From NCBI RefSeq assembly GCF_001659685.2, contig NZ_LXYE02000034.1, positions 124,001-188,000 of the forward strand: a stretch of 64,000 nt of DNA, in the 5' to 3' direction. Each line of letters begins with the position of its first letter. Within the stretch, counting starts at the first letter, position 1. Below, one piece after another: positions 9,057 to 18,247 of the stretch. Both the position numbers and the translations under genes were made by a program. The stretch is from Labilibacter marinus (lineage in GTDB: Bacteria; Bacteroidota; Bacteroidia; Bacteroidales; Marinilabiliaceae). The notes under the pieces are model-generated. The model saw only the letters and a program-made list of their open reading frames with translations. It did no database searches and was not told where the DNA came from.

Positions 9057-10232
9057 CTATTGCAGTGGAATATCATTTAAAGAAACGCCTAATACATCTT
9101 TTGAAATTTTACTTAGCGCTTCTTTGTTTCCTTCGAAGTGATATACTGTATGCGAGTGATATAAACTGTCGTTAGGCATGAGCTCTTTGCTGCTGGAGGA
9201 CGTTTCTAACTCATAAAAAGGCCAATTTCTATCTTCAGCAGGATTTACCTCTCCATTAAAAACGTTAATCACATCTCCTTTATAGGGCTCTTGATGATTC
9301 CATAATGAGTTGACGTAAATAGAATCGTCTTCGAAGTTATACTTTACAATCGTCAATAGATTAAACTCAGGCGAGTAGCTTCCGAAGGTGTTAGTGCAGA
9401 ACTCAGGTTGTATACCAATTTTATTCATGTATTGTGCGTCTGCCTTGTAAAACACCGTTCCGTTTTTAACCTGAATTCTTTCGTCATTAAGATTCGTAAA
9501 ATAGGTGGTTGCAGCTTTTATGTTGTTTCTGCAAGGTATAATAACCATAGATTTAGGAGAGGGAATAATACACGATATATCCCAAATAGAAAGCAGACCT
9601 TTTTCTTTGGTCCATTGTTCCTGATTAAGATTTTTAATCTGGGATTCTATACTAAAAGCTACGTGCGAAATATTCTTATCTAAATTAATAGATAGATCCT
9701 TTTTTATAGTATCACGAGTTTTTAGTGTGATTTTTCGCTGGGCATCCAACTTAAAAATAAAATGATTAGCGTTTCTAATCTCCATTTTATTGCCGTAAGT
9801 AATGGAGTGTTCTGTTCTCTCTAATTCTAAAAAAGCTTGTGTATTTAATTGTGGTGATATTTTAATATTAGGCACTATTTGTTCCTTATCAGGGTCAAAA
9901 AAAATAGCGTACTTACCAATTTCAGGTCCAAACCACATACGGCCTTCACCGCCAATGGCACTAAGCTTGGTTAATGCATTTCCTTCTTTAATGATATCTC
10001 TATTAAAATATCCATAACTTAAGCCATCTGTACCTTTTGAGCTACTTGTAAAGACTCTTCCCTGACATAAACCCGAAACGGCTATCATGGCATCACCATC
10101 CTGTAAAATGCTTATATCTTCAATGTTATTTAGGATTTTTATATCGCTAGCAAAGTCAGGGTTAGTTTTGTTTTGTGAACAAGAAATAAGGATGATACTA
10201 AGTGAAAGTAGACTAACTATTTTTTTATACAT
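9057..10232 (-). CDS. Lipoprotein resembling the DUF6786 (mutarotase-like) family
   Basis: 391 residues. The N-terminus has a lipoprotein signal peptide (LLSLSIILISC then SQN). Internal phrases such as AIGGEGRMWFGPEIGKYAIFF, VAFSIESQIKNLN, GLLSIWDISC and the late VFNGEVNPAEDRNWPFYELET recall a Bacteroidota family with a galactose-mutarotase/aldose-epimerase-like beta fold. No activity is established for it. Its place between two GH2 genes suggests a surface or periplasmic sugar-handling accessory. No carbohydrate-binding residues can be assigned from sequence alone. The family assignment rests on recalled motif resemblance. Confidence 0.6.
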   Translation of the reverse strand: MYKKIVSLLSLSIILISCSQNKTNPDFASDIKILNNIEDISILQDGDAMIAVSGLCQGRVFTSSSKGTDGLSYGYFNRDIIKEGNALTKLSAIGGEGRMWFGPEIGKYAIFFDPDKEQIVPNIKISPQLNTQAFLELERTEHSITYGNKMEIRNANHFIFKLDAQRKITLKTRDTIKKDLSINLDKNISHVAFSIESQIKNLNQEQWTKEKGLLSIWDISCIIPSPKSMVIIPCRNNIKAATTYFTNLNDERIQVKNGTVFYKADAQYMNKIGIQPEFCTNTFGSYSPEFNLLTIVKYNFEDDSIYVNSLWNHQEPYKGDVINVFNGEVNPAEDRNWPFYELETSSSSKELMPNDSLYHSHTVYHFEGNKEALSKISKDVLGVSLNDIPLQ

Positions 10233-10531
10233 AGAACAATGCTTATAGATTATATTTAGGTAAATTTATGTAAATGTATAACTTCTGAATATAGAAGTAT
10301 CTTATTAGGATGCATTATTGTAAATTTATAAATTACATAAAATCAATGCGTAAGATCTGTTGTCTATTAAATATCTAGTCTAAGTTCTGGTTCTTGTAGA
10401 GTTTTTGTAGTGTTTGTAATGCGTATTAAATAAGCGCTTTTAGAATAATAAATATCATATTTGAATCAGTAATTTAAATATGAATGAGTATCACAAAATA
10501 AGCAGTTGTTATTGGAATTAAAATCATAGAA
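10233..10531. other. Divergent intergenic control region
   Basis: About 300 AT-rich bases between the minus-strand lipoprotein gene and the plus-strand GH2. Besides the dyad at 10456-10482 no further gene or repeat was found. Confidence 0.5.
10456..10482 (+). promoter_or_regulatory. Putative operator dyad upstream of the second GH2
   Basis: CATATTTGAAT, CAGTA, ATTTAAATATG: arms match at 10 of 11 positions as an inverted repeat. It ends 50 nt before the GH2 ATG and is shared with the hydratase upstream region at 8861-8887. Confidence 0.5.
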
Positions 10532-13045
10532 ATGAAGAAAATTGCATGGTTATTTTTAGTAATGTTACCAACGTTACTATTTGCTCAGCCAGGTACTATT
10601 AATTCGCACACGGATAATAGTCAGGTTGTAAGAGATTTGAGCGGGCATAAGTGGAAATTTAAGATGATGTTGCCTGGTGAAGGAGTTAAGGAAGGTTTGC
10701 ATCAGGTACCACCAGCCGATATTGAAACTAATTTTTGGAATCCTGCCTACGTGCCAGGCGATGTGTATACCGACCTTTGGAAGTGTGGCGTAATTGATGA
10801 TCCATACTTTGGAAGAAATAGTGTGCGTGCCCAATGGGTGCAGCAATATGAGTGGTGGTATGCCTATCAGTTTAATATAACAGAGGATATCAGCGATAAG
10901 ATTGTGCGCCTTGTTTTTGAGGGCGTGGATTATAGTTGTGATGTATACTTAAATGGAACGCTGTTAGGAAGTCATACAGGTGCTTTTTCTTCGTTTTCTT
11001 TTGACGTAAACGATGCATTGCGTATTGGGAAGAAAAGAATTCACAGTACTAATATGCTGATGATAAAATTAAATCCGCCTCCCAAAGTAAATGCAAAGGT
11101 TGCTGGATTAAAAACACCTTGGTTTGGTGATTATTGGAGAGATTTAATTCCGTTTGGAATTAGTCGTCCTATTAAAATGGTTTCTACAGGTAAAACGCGA
11201 ATTTTGGATTCTTACGCCAATACTACCCTAAATAAAGATGGTTCGGCCGATGTATTGATGGAAGTAGAAGTAGAGAATACCTCTGATGAAGCTAAAGAAA
11301 TGACTTTAGTAGCTTCTATTCAAGGTAAAAACTTTGATGGAAAAACGCAAAAGGAGGAGTTAACGCAGCTTGTTGCGCCAGGTGTTCATAAAATTAAAAA
11401 GAACATTCATATTAAAAAGCCTCAGTTATGGTGGCCATGGGATCTAGGTCAACCAAACTTATACACGGCTAAGGTTTCGTTAAAAGAAGGAAAGATTAAC
11501 CACGATTTTAATGAGTTTACTTTTGGAATACGTGAAGTAACTTCTAAGTGGAACCCTGGATTTAAAAAGGACGTAGATGTGAGTTTTCCTCGTTCTACCT
11601 ATATCAATGGTAAATTCCATTTTATTCGTTCTGCTTGCTGGGGTGGACCGCCAGATATTTTTGTTGGAAGAACAAGTCCTGCTGAGTATAAGGAATTGAT
11701 TCGTTTGGCTAAAGAGGCTAACTTAAATAATATTAGAATATTTGGATGGCATCCGCCAGAAATCCCTGAGTTCTACGAGTACTGTAACGAGATGGGAATG
11801 ACGGTTTGGCAAGATATGATTCCGCTGGGAACAGGAAATATTCCGCAGGATAGAGCTGGTATTGATCGTATTATGCAAGAGGCTGCTGCCGTTATTAAGG
11901 AACGTAGAAATCATCCATCTTTAATTATGATGGAAGGTGGCGAAGAAATGCTTTTACGTACCGAAGATGCACATTTTGGACGTGCGTTTTTAGAAGAGTT
12001 AGGTGATACTTTGCAAAGCTATGTGAACTTGCCTTATGTGCCAGATTCGCCGTTAAATTGTGAAGTGTCGCAAGAAGCGGGTTATAAACCCAAAGAAGCG
12101 AAGCACGCTTTGGCCTATTTTTATGGAATGGGGCGTTGGTTAATGGAAGATTGGTTCAGAACACTAGATTATCCAATTATTCCGGAATTTGCTATTACAT
12201 CCGTTCCTTCTGTGGAAAGTTTAGAGAAGTTTATTCCTGAAAATGAGATGTGGCCTCCAGGATTAAGTTGGGGACATCATTGGGCAGATTTAGACAGACT
12301 ACGTATGCAAAACTGGGATAGCTTTGGTGATGAAAAATTAGGTTCGTTGGAGGAATTTGTGAATGCTACCCAAGATGCGCAAGGAATGATTTTTCAGTAT
12401 GGAGTTGAATATTTAAGAAGACACAAACCTAATTTAAGTGGTATTGCTTTATGTCATTGGATAACTTATTGCCCAGATATGAAATGGGGTATCATTGACA
12501 ATTACCAAAAGCCTAAGCGTTCTTACGAGTTTGTAAAGCGTTCTTACCAACCATTATTAGTAAACCTTAACTTTGAGAAGCGTCGTTGGCATAAAGATGA
12601 GGCTTTTGAAGGAGAAATTTGGGTGGTGAATGATTTATATGAGAATTTTGGTAAAAGTACTATTGAGCTAGAAATTAAGGATGATAATGGAAATGTTATT
12701 CAAACATCTAAATATGACGTAGCTAAAGTGGCTGAGAATAGCGCCAAGAAATTCTTCGATGTTGATTTTAAGGTCTTAAATAAAGTGGATAAACAATTTA
12801 CGGTTCATTTAAATATGAGAGACAGTAAAGGGAAATCGATATCTGCCAACGAATACCTGTTTTTAATTGGCGACCAGAAAGAAGCTTCGGCTCAATTTAA
12901 AAAGATGGGAGAAGAATCGCGTAAGCGTACTGGAGAATTTACCTATGGTAACTATTTCCGTTTCTTTGAAAATGTAGTTCGTGAAAATGGTAAAGATTAT
13001 GAAAGTGATGTGGAGCAGCCACGAGCTACGGAGTACGAAAAATAA
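10532..13045 (+). CDS. GH2 family beta-mannosidase-like glycoside hydrolase, secreted (paralog)
   Basis: 837 residues with a signal peptide (KIAWLFLVMLPTLLFAQ). Domain layout matches the 3844-6384 enzyme: beta-sandwich with VPGDVYTDLWKCGVIDDPYFGRN, Ig-like domain, TIM barrel. Candidate catalytic acids are Glu in MEGGEEML and Glu in IIPEFAITS. The central barrel is nearly identical between the two paralogs, while the N- and C-terminal beta domains diverge more, so they probably share the catalytic sugar but differ in product length or branch preference. It is transcribed opposite to its paralog and ends in a strong terminator at 13102-13145. The operator-like dyad upstream suggests co-induction with the hydratase operon. 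Substrate inferred only at family level. Confidence 0.88.
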   Translation: MKKIAWLFLVMLPTLLFAQPGTINSHTDNSQVVRDLSGHKWKFKMMLPGEGVKEGLHQVPPADIETNFWNPAYVPGDVYTDLWKCGVIDDPYFGRNSVRAQWVQQYEWWYAYQFNITEDISDKIVRLVFEGVDYSCDVYLNGTLLGSHTGAFSSFSFDVNDALRIGKKRIHSTNMLMIKLNPPPKVNAKVAGLKTPWFGDYWRDLIPFGISRPIKMVSTGKTRILDSYANTTLNKDGSADVLMEVEVENTSDEAKEMTLVASIQGKNFDGKTQKEELTQLVAPGVHKIKKNIHIKKPQLWWPWDLGQPNLYTAKVSLKEGKINHDFNEFTFGIREVTSKWNPGFKKDVDVSFPRSTYINGKFHFIRSACWGGPPDIFVGRTSPAEYKELIRLAKEANLNNIRIFGWHPPEIPEFYEYCNEMGMTVWQDMIPLGTGNIPQDRAGIDRIMQEAAAVIKERRNHPSLIMMEGGEEMLLRTEDAHFGRAFLEELGDTLQSYVNLPYVPDSPLNCEVSQEAGYKPKEAKHALAYFYGMGRWLMEDWFRTLDYPIIPEFAITSVPSVESLEKFIPENEMWPPGLSWGHHWADLDRLRMQNWDSFGDEKLGSLEEFVNATQDAQGMIFQYGVEYLRRHKPNLSGIALCHWITYCPDMKWGIIDNYQKPKRSYEFVKRSYQPLLVNLNFEKRRWHKDEAFEGEIWVVNDLYENFGKSTIELEIKDDNGNVIQTSKYDVAKVAENSAKKFFDVDFKVLNKVDKQFTVHLNMRDSKGKSISANEYLFLIGDQKEASAQFKKMGEESRKRTGEFTYGNYFRFFENVVRENGKDYESDVEQPRATEYEK

Positions 13046-13101
13046 GCAAAGTACAATAAGCAGTTAGCAATATAACTGCCTTTGTTTGAGCTAATATATA
13101 T

Positions 13102-13145
13102 AAAGGGTCATCTGTATATGGTAAAATATATAGATGACCCTTTTT
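13102..13145 (+). terminator. Rho-independent terminator after the second GH2
   Basis: An 18-bp stem with one G-U pair (AAAGGGTCATCTGTATAT against 13126-13143), a short loop, then a T-run. Confidence 0.85.
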
Positions 13146-13255
13146 ATTAATTTAGTATGATTTATATTTATATATGATAAAAAGAAAAGGGTATTAAATA
13201 GATATATTATTTTAATTTTCTAATTTAGGACGCACTAACTAAAATTAGAACTTAC

Positions 13256-13627
13256 ATGGAGTCAAAACACATTAGGATAGGCATAAAAGCCATTAAGAAA
13301 AAGGGCGAAATTATTCTTCATTTAAAAGACAATGAAGGGCACGAGCATGATAAAACGATTACATCGGATGCTAACCCAGGTAGTAAAATAACTTGGTCAT
13401 TAGCAGAAGATAGTGATATTATTCAAATAGTTGATATTTATAAAAAAGAAGGAAGTATGAATATTTATTCGGTAAAACCACATGCTGTTGAGGGCTCAAC
13501 AGATTGGGAAGCCATTGTTTCTAATCAAGCTTTTGAAAAAGCGGGTTATAATATTGATTTTCGATATAAGGATGGAAAGATTTATAGAGATGATCCTGAG
13601 GTAGAAGTTAGACCTCCCAAAGGTTAA
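13256..13627 (+). CDS. Small hypothetical protein preceding a TPR histidine kinase
   Basis: 123 residues, no signal peptide, charged N-terminus (MESKHIRIGIKAIKKKG). The beta-strand-rich body has SKITWSLAEDSDIIQIVDI and GYNIDFRYKDGKIYRDDPE, and the C-terminus is DPEVEVRPPKG. The layout and tail match the lipoprotein at 18248-18709 (ends DPEVVIRPPTK). It looks like a small beta-sandwich domain. No known function recognised. It is followed by a hairpin and then a sensor kinase, the same order as the 25-residue ORF and second kinase downstream. A role as a ligand or modulator for the kinase is a hypothesis. Confidence 0.7.
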   Translation: MESKHIRIGIKAIKKKGEIILHLKDNEGHEHDKTITSDANPGSKITWSLAEDSDIIQIVDIYKKEGSMNIYSVKPHAVEGSTDWEAIVSNQAFEKAGYNIDFRYKDGKIYRDDPEVEVRPPKG

Positions 13628-13651
13628 TTTAATTTCTTTAGTCTATTTTTT

Positions 13652-13697
13652 AAAACAAGCATTTCTTTTGTTCGATAGGAAAATGTTTGTTTTATAA
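13652..13697 (+). terminator. Hairpin between small gene and kinase 1
   Basis: AAAACAAGCATTT (13652-13664) pairs with the stretch ending in GTTTGTTTT at 13693, with one G-U pair and a 13-nt loop. It could terminate or attenuate reading into the kinase. Confidence 0.55.
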
Positions 13698-13752
13698 GCA
13701 TTAATGATACATATGATTGTATTAATTTAAATCCGAAATGGATAAATAAGTT

Positions 13753-15636
13753 ATGAGTGCCAATAGAATGTTTCTTCTTTTTCTTCTTGTTTTATTGGCT
13801 CAAATTATTTTAGCGCAGAAATCAAATATTGAATGTTTAATTGAAGACTATAAAAAGGAATATATTTGTAGTAATGACTCTTTATTGTTTGAAATAAGCT
13901 ATGAGATTTCAATATGTTCAAGACAGCCTAAGATTAAATTGCATTATGCAGAATTAGCGTACAAACATGCTTCATTGTTAAATAATAGCCATTGGAAAGC
14001 TGCGGCAAAAATACTTAAATCTTACCCTGAGGTTAAGACGGGTAAGCTAGATGAGGGCATTAATTCTTTGCTTGAAGCAAATGATTTATATAAACAAGTA
14101 AACTATTCATTAGGTATAGCGACATGTAATATGTTACTTGCAGGAGTTTATAATAGAAATGAGGAGTTTGATTTATCAGAAATGGCATATAATGAAGCGA
14201 TTGATAAATTTATCTTATTAAATGATTCTGTTAAGCTTTGTGCAGCCGTTATTAATTTAGGTGAATTTTATAGGAAGTTAGGTAAAAAAAATAGTGCTCT
14301 AGCAAGTTTTAGAAAATCTCTTAGTTTGAGTCATGTTGTTGGAGAAGATATTTATATTGCTTATTCAAAAGGGAATATTGGTCTAGTTTATTCTTCGCAA
14401 AATAAACTCGATAGTGCTGAATTCTATCTCAACATTGCGATTGAAATTCTTCAACCTTTAGACGATAATTATGCTGTATCATCATATTTAGATGGTCTGG
14501 CTGAGGTTTATTTTAAGCAACAAAAGTTTGAAATAGCCAAACAGACTTCATGTAAGAGCCTTAAGCTTGCTCAAGAACATGGTTTAAAAGAACAAATACG
14601 AGATGCCAGTCTTCGTTTATCTACCATATACGATCATTTTAAAGATTTTAAAAATGCTTTCTATCATCATAAGCAATATGTAGCCTACCGCGATAGTATA
14701 GTAAATGAAGAAACTATACGTAATATCGCTAACCTAACCGCTAAGTATGACGTGGCGCAAAAGCAAAAGGCAGTAGATGCCGAAAAGGCTCAGAAGGAAA
14801 GTTATTTAATGATAACCATTGCTTCTGCTCTTATTGTGTTGTTATTGTTGGTGTTGGCTTTTATTGTGTTAAAAGTTAACCGCGAAAGAAGAAAAAGTAA
14901 TAATCAACTCACTAAACAGCATAAGGCCTTAGAAAAAGCCAGTACTACTAAAAATAAGTTTTTCTCTATTTTATCACATGATTTACGTAGCCCCTTGGCT
15001 ACATTTCATGGTTATTCCGAGGTTATTAATTTGTTTGTGCAGCATAATGATTTTAAAAAGCTTTCCGTTATTTCTAAGGAAATAAAATCATCATCGGCAA
15101 ACTTACTCGATTTGTTGGACAATTTATTGCAATGGGGAGTTAACCAAATGGACACGCTTCAATCAGTTTCTTCAAAGGTATCTTTACAGGATGTTGTAAT
15201 AATGGAAATAAAGCATTTGCAACATGTTTCGGCTAAAAAGGATATTACAATTCATACACTTTTAGACGAGAATATTACTTTGTTTGTTGATCGGGTAAAA
15301 CTATCTATTGCCATCCGAAACCTTTTAAATAATGCCATTAAGTTTACACCTTCAGGACGTTCTATTACTTTATCATCATATCAAGAAGAATTGAACACTA
15401 TATTTAAAATTACCGATACAGGTGTTGGTATGACTCCAGTGCAGATAAAGAGTTTATACGATTTTAACCATATAGAAAGTACCTACGGAACGCAAAATGA
15501 AAAAGGAATAGGCTTAGGAATGCAATTGATAAAGGAGTTTGTACAACAAAGCAATGCGCAAATTAAAGTAGAAAGTCAACTAGGAGAAGGAACTACGTTT
15601 AAGCTGATTTTTAAAGGTGACTGTGAAAATAATTAA
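13753..15636 (+). CDS. TPR-repeat sensor histidine kinase (kinase 1)
   Basis: 627 residues. Signal peptide (FLLFLLVLLAQIILAQ), then a periplasmic helical region with about six TPR-like repeats (residues about 60-310, e.g. AVINLGEFYRKLGKKNSALASFRKSL). One membrane segment at about 351-373 is followed by a short coiled coil. The cytoplasmic kinase has the H-box FSILSHDLRSPLATFHG with His about 409, the N-box IRNLLNNAIKFTPSG, the G1 box TDTGVGM and the G2 box GIGLGMQL. There is no receiver or DNA-binding domain and no response regulator adjacent. TPRs usually bind peptides or proteins, so the input may be proteinaceous. Paralogous to kinase 2 (16139-18025) over its full length. Confidence 0.93.
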   Translation: MSANRMFLLFLLVLLAQIILAQKSNIECLIEDYKKEYICSNDSLLFEISYEISICSRQPKIKLHYAELAYKHASLLNNSHWKAAAKILKSYPEVKTGKLDEGINSLLEANDLYKQVNYSLGIATCNMLLAGVYNRNEEFDLSEMAYNEAIDKFILLNDSVKLCAAVINLGEFYRKLGKKNSALASFRKSLSLSHVVGEDIYIAYSKGNIGLVYSSQNKLDSAEFYLNIAIEILQPLDDNYAVSSYLDGLAEVYFKQQKFEIAKQTSCKSLKLAQEHGLKEQIRDASLRLSTIYDHFKDFKNAFYHHKQYVAYRDSIVNEETIRNIANLTAKYDVAQKQKAVDAEKAQKESYLMITIASALIVLLLLVLAFIVLKVNRERRKSNNQLTKQHKALEKASTTKNKFFSILSHDLRSPLATFHGYSEVINLFVQHNDFKKLSVISKEIKSSSANLLDLLDNLLQWGVNQMDTLQSVSSKVSLQDVVIMEIKHLQHVSAKKDITIHTLLDENITLFVDRVKLSIAIRNLLNNAIKFTPSGRSITLSSYQEELNTIFKITDTGVGMTPVQIKSLYDFNHIESTYGTQNEKGIGLGMQLIKEFVQQSNAQIKVESQLGEGTTFKLIFKGDCENN

Positions 15637-15994
15637 TTGCATGAGAAATTTATTTGTAATAGAGTTAGGTTTATTGTAGTTGTTTTAGTTGCAGATAATC
15701 AGTTGTTTCAATCTTTTATAATCATTTATTGTGTTATTCATTAGATTAATAATATAACATAAAGGAAACTATTTCGTGTAAGATGCGTTGAAGGTGGAGT
15801 GTACCAATTATGTATTGTAGATATTGTAGACTTTTGTTTTAGTATTTGAAGTATAAGTTATTGATACATTGTTTATATGAGAATATATTTTGTTTGTTGA
15901 GTAAAGTAAATTATTTTTCTTAATTTTGAGCGTTTAAAATTAGGGTGAAGAATTAATTAATCATTCATATTACTAATTATTAAAAATTTAAGAC
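15637..15994. other. Intergenic region upstream of the 25-codon ORF
   Basis: About 360 AT-rich bases. Apart from the promoter-like element at 15897-15928 no gene, repeat or strong hairpin was seen. Confidence 0.5.
15897..15928 (+). promoter_or_regulatory. Bacteroidota-type promoter for the 25-codon ORF
   Basis: TTG at 15897-15899, then 21 nt, then TAATTTTG at 15921-15928. This matches the -33 / TAnnTTTG -7 pattern and spacing. The predicted transcript would start about 60 nt before the ATG at 15995. Confidence 0.55.
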
Positions 15995-16072
15995 ATGAAA
16001 GAATTATTAGAAAACAGCGTAGAGATGCATAGAGATTGTCCTGATGTACCAGTTGAACCACCTAAAAAATAA
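15995..16072 (+). CDS. 25-residue peptide ORF between two sensor kinases
   Basis: ATG at 15995, TAA at 16070-16072, 25 residues starting MKELLENS and ending CPDVPVEPPKK. It has its own promoter-like element (15897-15928) and is closed by a strong terminator (16099-16135), so it could be a discrete short transcript. The tail resembles the ends of the proteins at 13256-13627 (DPEVEVRPPKG) and 18248-18709 (DPEVVIRPPTK). It has no hydrophobic export signal and a single Cys. It could be a signalling peptide, a remnant of a longer gene of that family, or a chance ORF. Its Lys/Glu-rich coding looks reasonable but cannot be proven from length alone. Confidence 0.5.
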   Translation: MKELLENSVEMHRDCPDVPVEPPKK

Positions 16073-16098
16073 GCTTTAATAAACTTAAAAAAAAGTGT

Positions 16099-16135
16099 AC
16101 CTCTTTACTTTAAAAAAGGTAAAGAGGTTTTTTTA
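16099..16135 (+). terminator. Strong terminator between the 25-codon ORF and kinase 2
   Basis: ACCTCTTTAC (16099-16108) pairs perfectly with GTAAAGAGGT (16119-16128), followed by a run of T. The kinase 2 ATG (16139) lies only a few bases after the T-run. Confidence 0.85.
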
Positions 16136-16138
16136 TAT

Positions 16139-18025
16139 ATGAGATTGACTAATCTATCCTTTGTATTATTTTTTTTACTACATTATTTTGTTGTAAACGC
16201 TAATGTTAGCGACGTTGATGTCCTATGGCAAAAGTATAGAGATGCAAGTGTTCAAGGAAATGATTCTTTAATGTACGAGCTCTGTTATGAAATAGCCGTT
16301 ACTTCTAGAGATCCTAAGATTGAGTTACATTTTGCAAAGAAGGCTTATGAAATAGGAAAAATAAATTCTAATATTAATTGGCAAGCAGCGGCCCTATGTT
16401 TAAATTCAACCCCTTATGTTAATTTGATGGTGCTTGATAGTGCTATAATTTGTTTGCAAGAATCTATTGAATTATATCGATCGGTTAATAATGAGGAAGG
16501 AATAGCTGTTTGTATGTATAGATTAGCAGATGTACATAAACGTAATAAAGAATACCTTAAAGCAGAGATAGGTTATAAAGATGTTATTAAAATTCTACAT
16601 AAAACAGGATTATATAAAAATTTGGCAGGAGCATATGTAAATTTAGGTGAGTTATATCGCACTACTAATAGGCATCAATTAGCTCTAGATTGTTATCATG
16701 CGGCAGATTCCTTATATAGAGTGAATAATGATGATTTTGGCGTAGCTTATGCCACTGGAAATATTGGATTAGTGCAAATTAACTTGAATGAATTAGATAG
16801 TGCGGAATTATATTTAAAAGAATCTATAGCTGTATTGGAACCATTGGAAGATTACTATGCTGTTTCATGTTATTTAGATGGGTTAGCTCAAGTATATCTT
16901 GAAAGAAACAAGCACTCCAGTGCAAAGTATGTTGCTCAAAAAAGTTTGAAATTAGCTAAGGCGCATGCTCTGAAAGAGCAAATAAGAGATGCTAATTTAA
17001 GGTTATCAACTATTTATAATGAGTCTCAGGAGTTTGAAAAAGCATTTTTTCATCACAAACAATATGTGATGTATAGAGATAGTATTAATAATGGTGAAAC
17101 AATTAGGAAAATAGCCAACTTAAATGCGAAATATAAGGTAGCTAAGAAACAAAAAGAACTTGACCAAGAGAAAGCTGATAAGCAACAATATTTAATTATC
17201 TTGATTGCGTTAGTTTCCGTTATAGGACTATTACTTGTATTAGGTTATTTTATGCTAAAAGTTAGTCGGTTACGTATGAAGGCTAATAAAGAATTAGAGT
17301 TGCAGCATAAAGAGTTAGAATTAGCCAATGCAACTAAAAATAAATTCTTTTCAATTTTGTCACATGATTTACGTAGTCCATTAGCTTCGTTCCATGGATA
17401 CTCAGAAGTCATTGATTTATGTGCGCAACATAATGATTTAGATAAGTTGTCAGATATTTCTAAAGAAATGCAATCCTCTTCTGCAAATATGCTGGACTTG
17501 TTGGATAATTTATTGCAATGGGGAGTAAATCAAATGGGGACTCAAGAAGTGATTCTTAATGTGGTTAACTTAAGAGAGATAGTGAAAATAGAGGTCAGCC
17601 ACTTGCTGCATGTATACCAAAAGAAGAATATTGCTATCAATATTAACGTAGAAGAGAGTTGTGCTATTTTTGTGGATCGAGTTAGATTATCTATTGCCAT
17701 TAGAAACTTGATTAATAATGCTATTAAATTTACACCAGAGGGAGGAAATATTTCTATTGTTGGTAAGAAAAAAAATAAAGCTGTAAAACTTAAGGTAAAA
17801 GACAATGGTGTAGGAATGACTGAAGAACAAAAACAATCCTTATTTAATTTTAATGAAATAAATAGTACTTATGGTACTAAAAATGAGAAAGGAGTTGGTT
17901 TGGGTATGCAACTTGTTTGTGATTTTATACAAAGCAGTCATGCTAAAATAGATGTGGAAAGTGAAGTTGGTAAAGGGACTACATTTTCAATCCAGTTTTC
18001 TTCTAATAGTAAATTAGATGACTAA
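16139..18025 (+). CDS. TPR-repeat sensor histidine kinase (kinase 2)
   Basis: 628 residues, a full-length paralog of kinase 1. Signal peptide (LSFVLFFLLHYFVVNA), periplasmic TPR region (e.g. AYVNLGELYRTTNRHQLALDCYHAA), one membrane segment (YLIILIALVSVIGLLLVLGYF), then HisKA with FSILSHDLRSPLASFHGYSEV, the N-box IRNLINNAIKFTPEGG, the G1 box KDNGVGM and GVGLGMQL. The cytoplasmic half is more conserved with kinase 1 than the TPR half, as expected if the two have diverged in what they sense. The start codon directly follows a terminator, so expression probably depends on readthrough or on a promoter inside that hairpin region. No adjacent response regulator. Confidence 0.92.
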   Translation: MRLTNLSFVLFFLLHYFVVNANVSDVDVLWQKYRDASVQGNDSLMYELCYEIAVTSRDPKIELHFAKKAYEIGKINSNINWQAAALCLNSTPYVNLMVLDSAIICLQESIELYRSVNNEEGIAVCMYRLADVHKRNKEYLKAEIGYKDVIKILHKTGLYKNLAGAYVNLGELYRTTNRHQLALDCYHAADSLYRVNNDDFGVAYATGNIGLVQINLNELDSAELYLKESIAVLEPLEDYYAVSCYLDGLAQVYLERNKHSSAKYVAQKSLKLAKAHALKEQIRDANLRLSTIYNESQEFEKAFFHHKQYVMYRDSINNGETIRKIANLNAKYKVAKKQKELDQEKADKQQYLIILIALVSVIGLLLVLGYFMLKVSRLRMKANKELELQHKELELANATKNKFFSILSHDLRSPLASFHGYSEVIDLCAQHNDLDKLSDISKEMQSSSANMLDLLDNLLQWGVNQMGTQEVILNVVNLREIVKIEVSHLLHVYQKKNIAININVEESCAIFVDRVRLSIAIRNLINNAIKFTPEGGNISIVGKKKNKAVKLKVKDNGVGMTEEQKQSLFNFNEINSTYGTKNEKGVGLGMQLVCDFIQSSHAKIDVESEVGKGTTFSIQFSSNSKLDD

Positions 18026-18247
18026 ACTAAGGCATGTAATTGAATCTTTATTGAATGAATTTCAAGCCCTAATTTGCTGCTAATGATAAAGTATATGTGA
18101 ATAATTGTTAATGAAATATATATAATAAAAATTTACGTAACTATAATTATCTTTTCTAGTATACCTTTTTGAATCTAATTTATATGTAAGCTTGTGCAAA
18201 ATTTAATGTAAAGCCATTATGTATTAAATTTTTAACTAAAAAATAAA

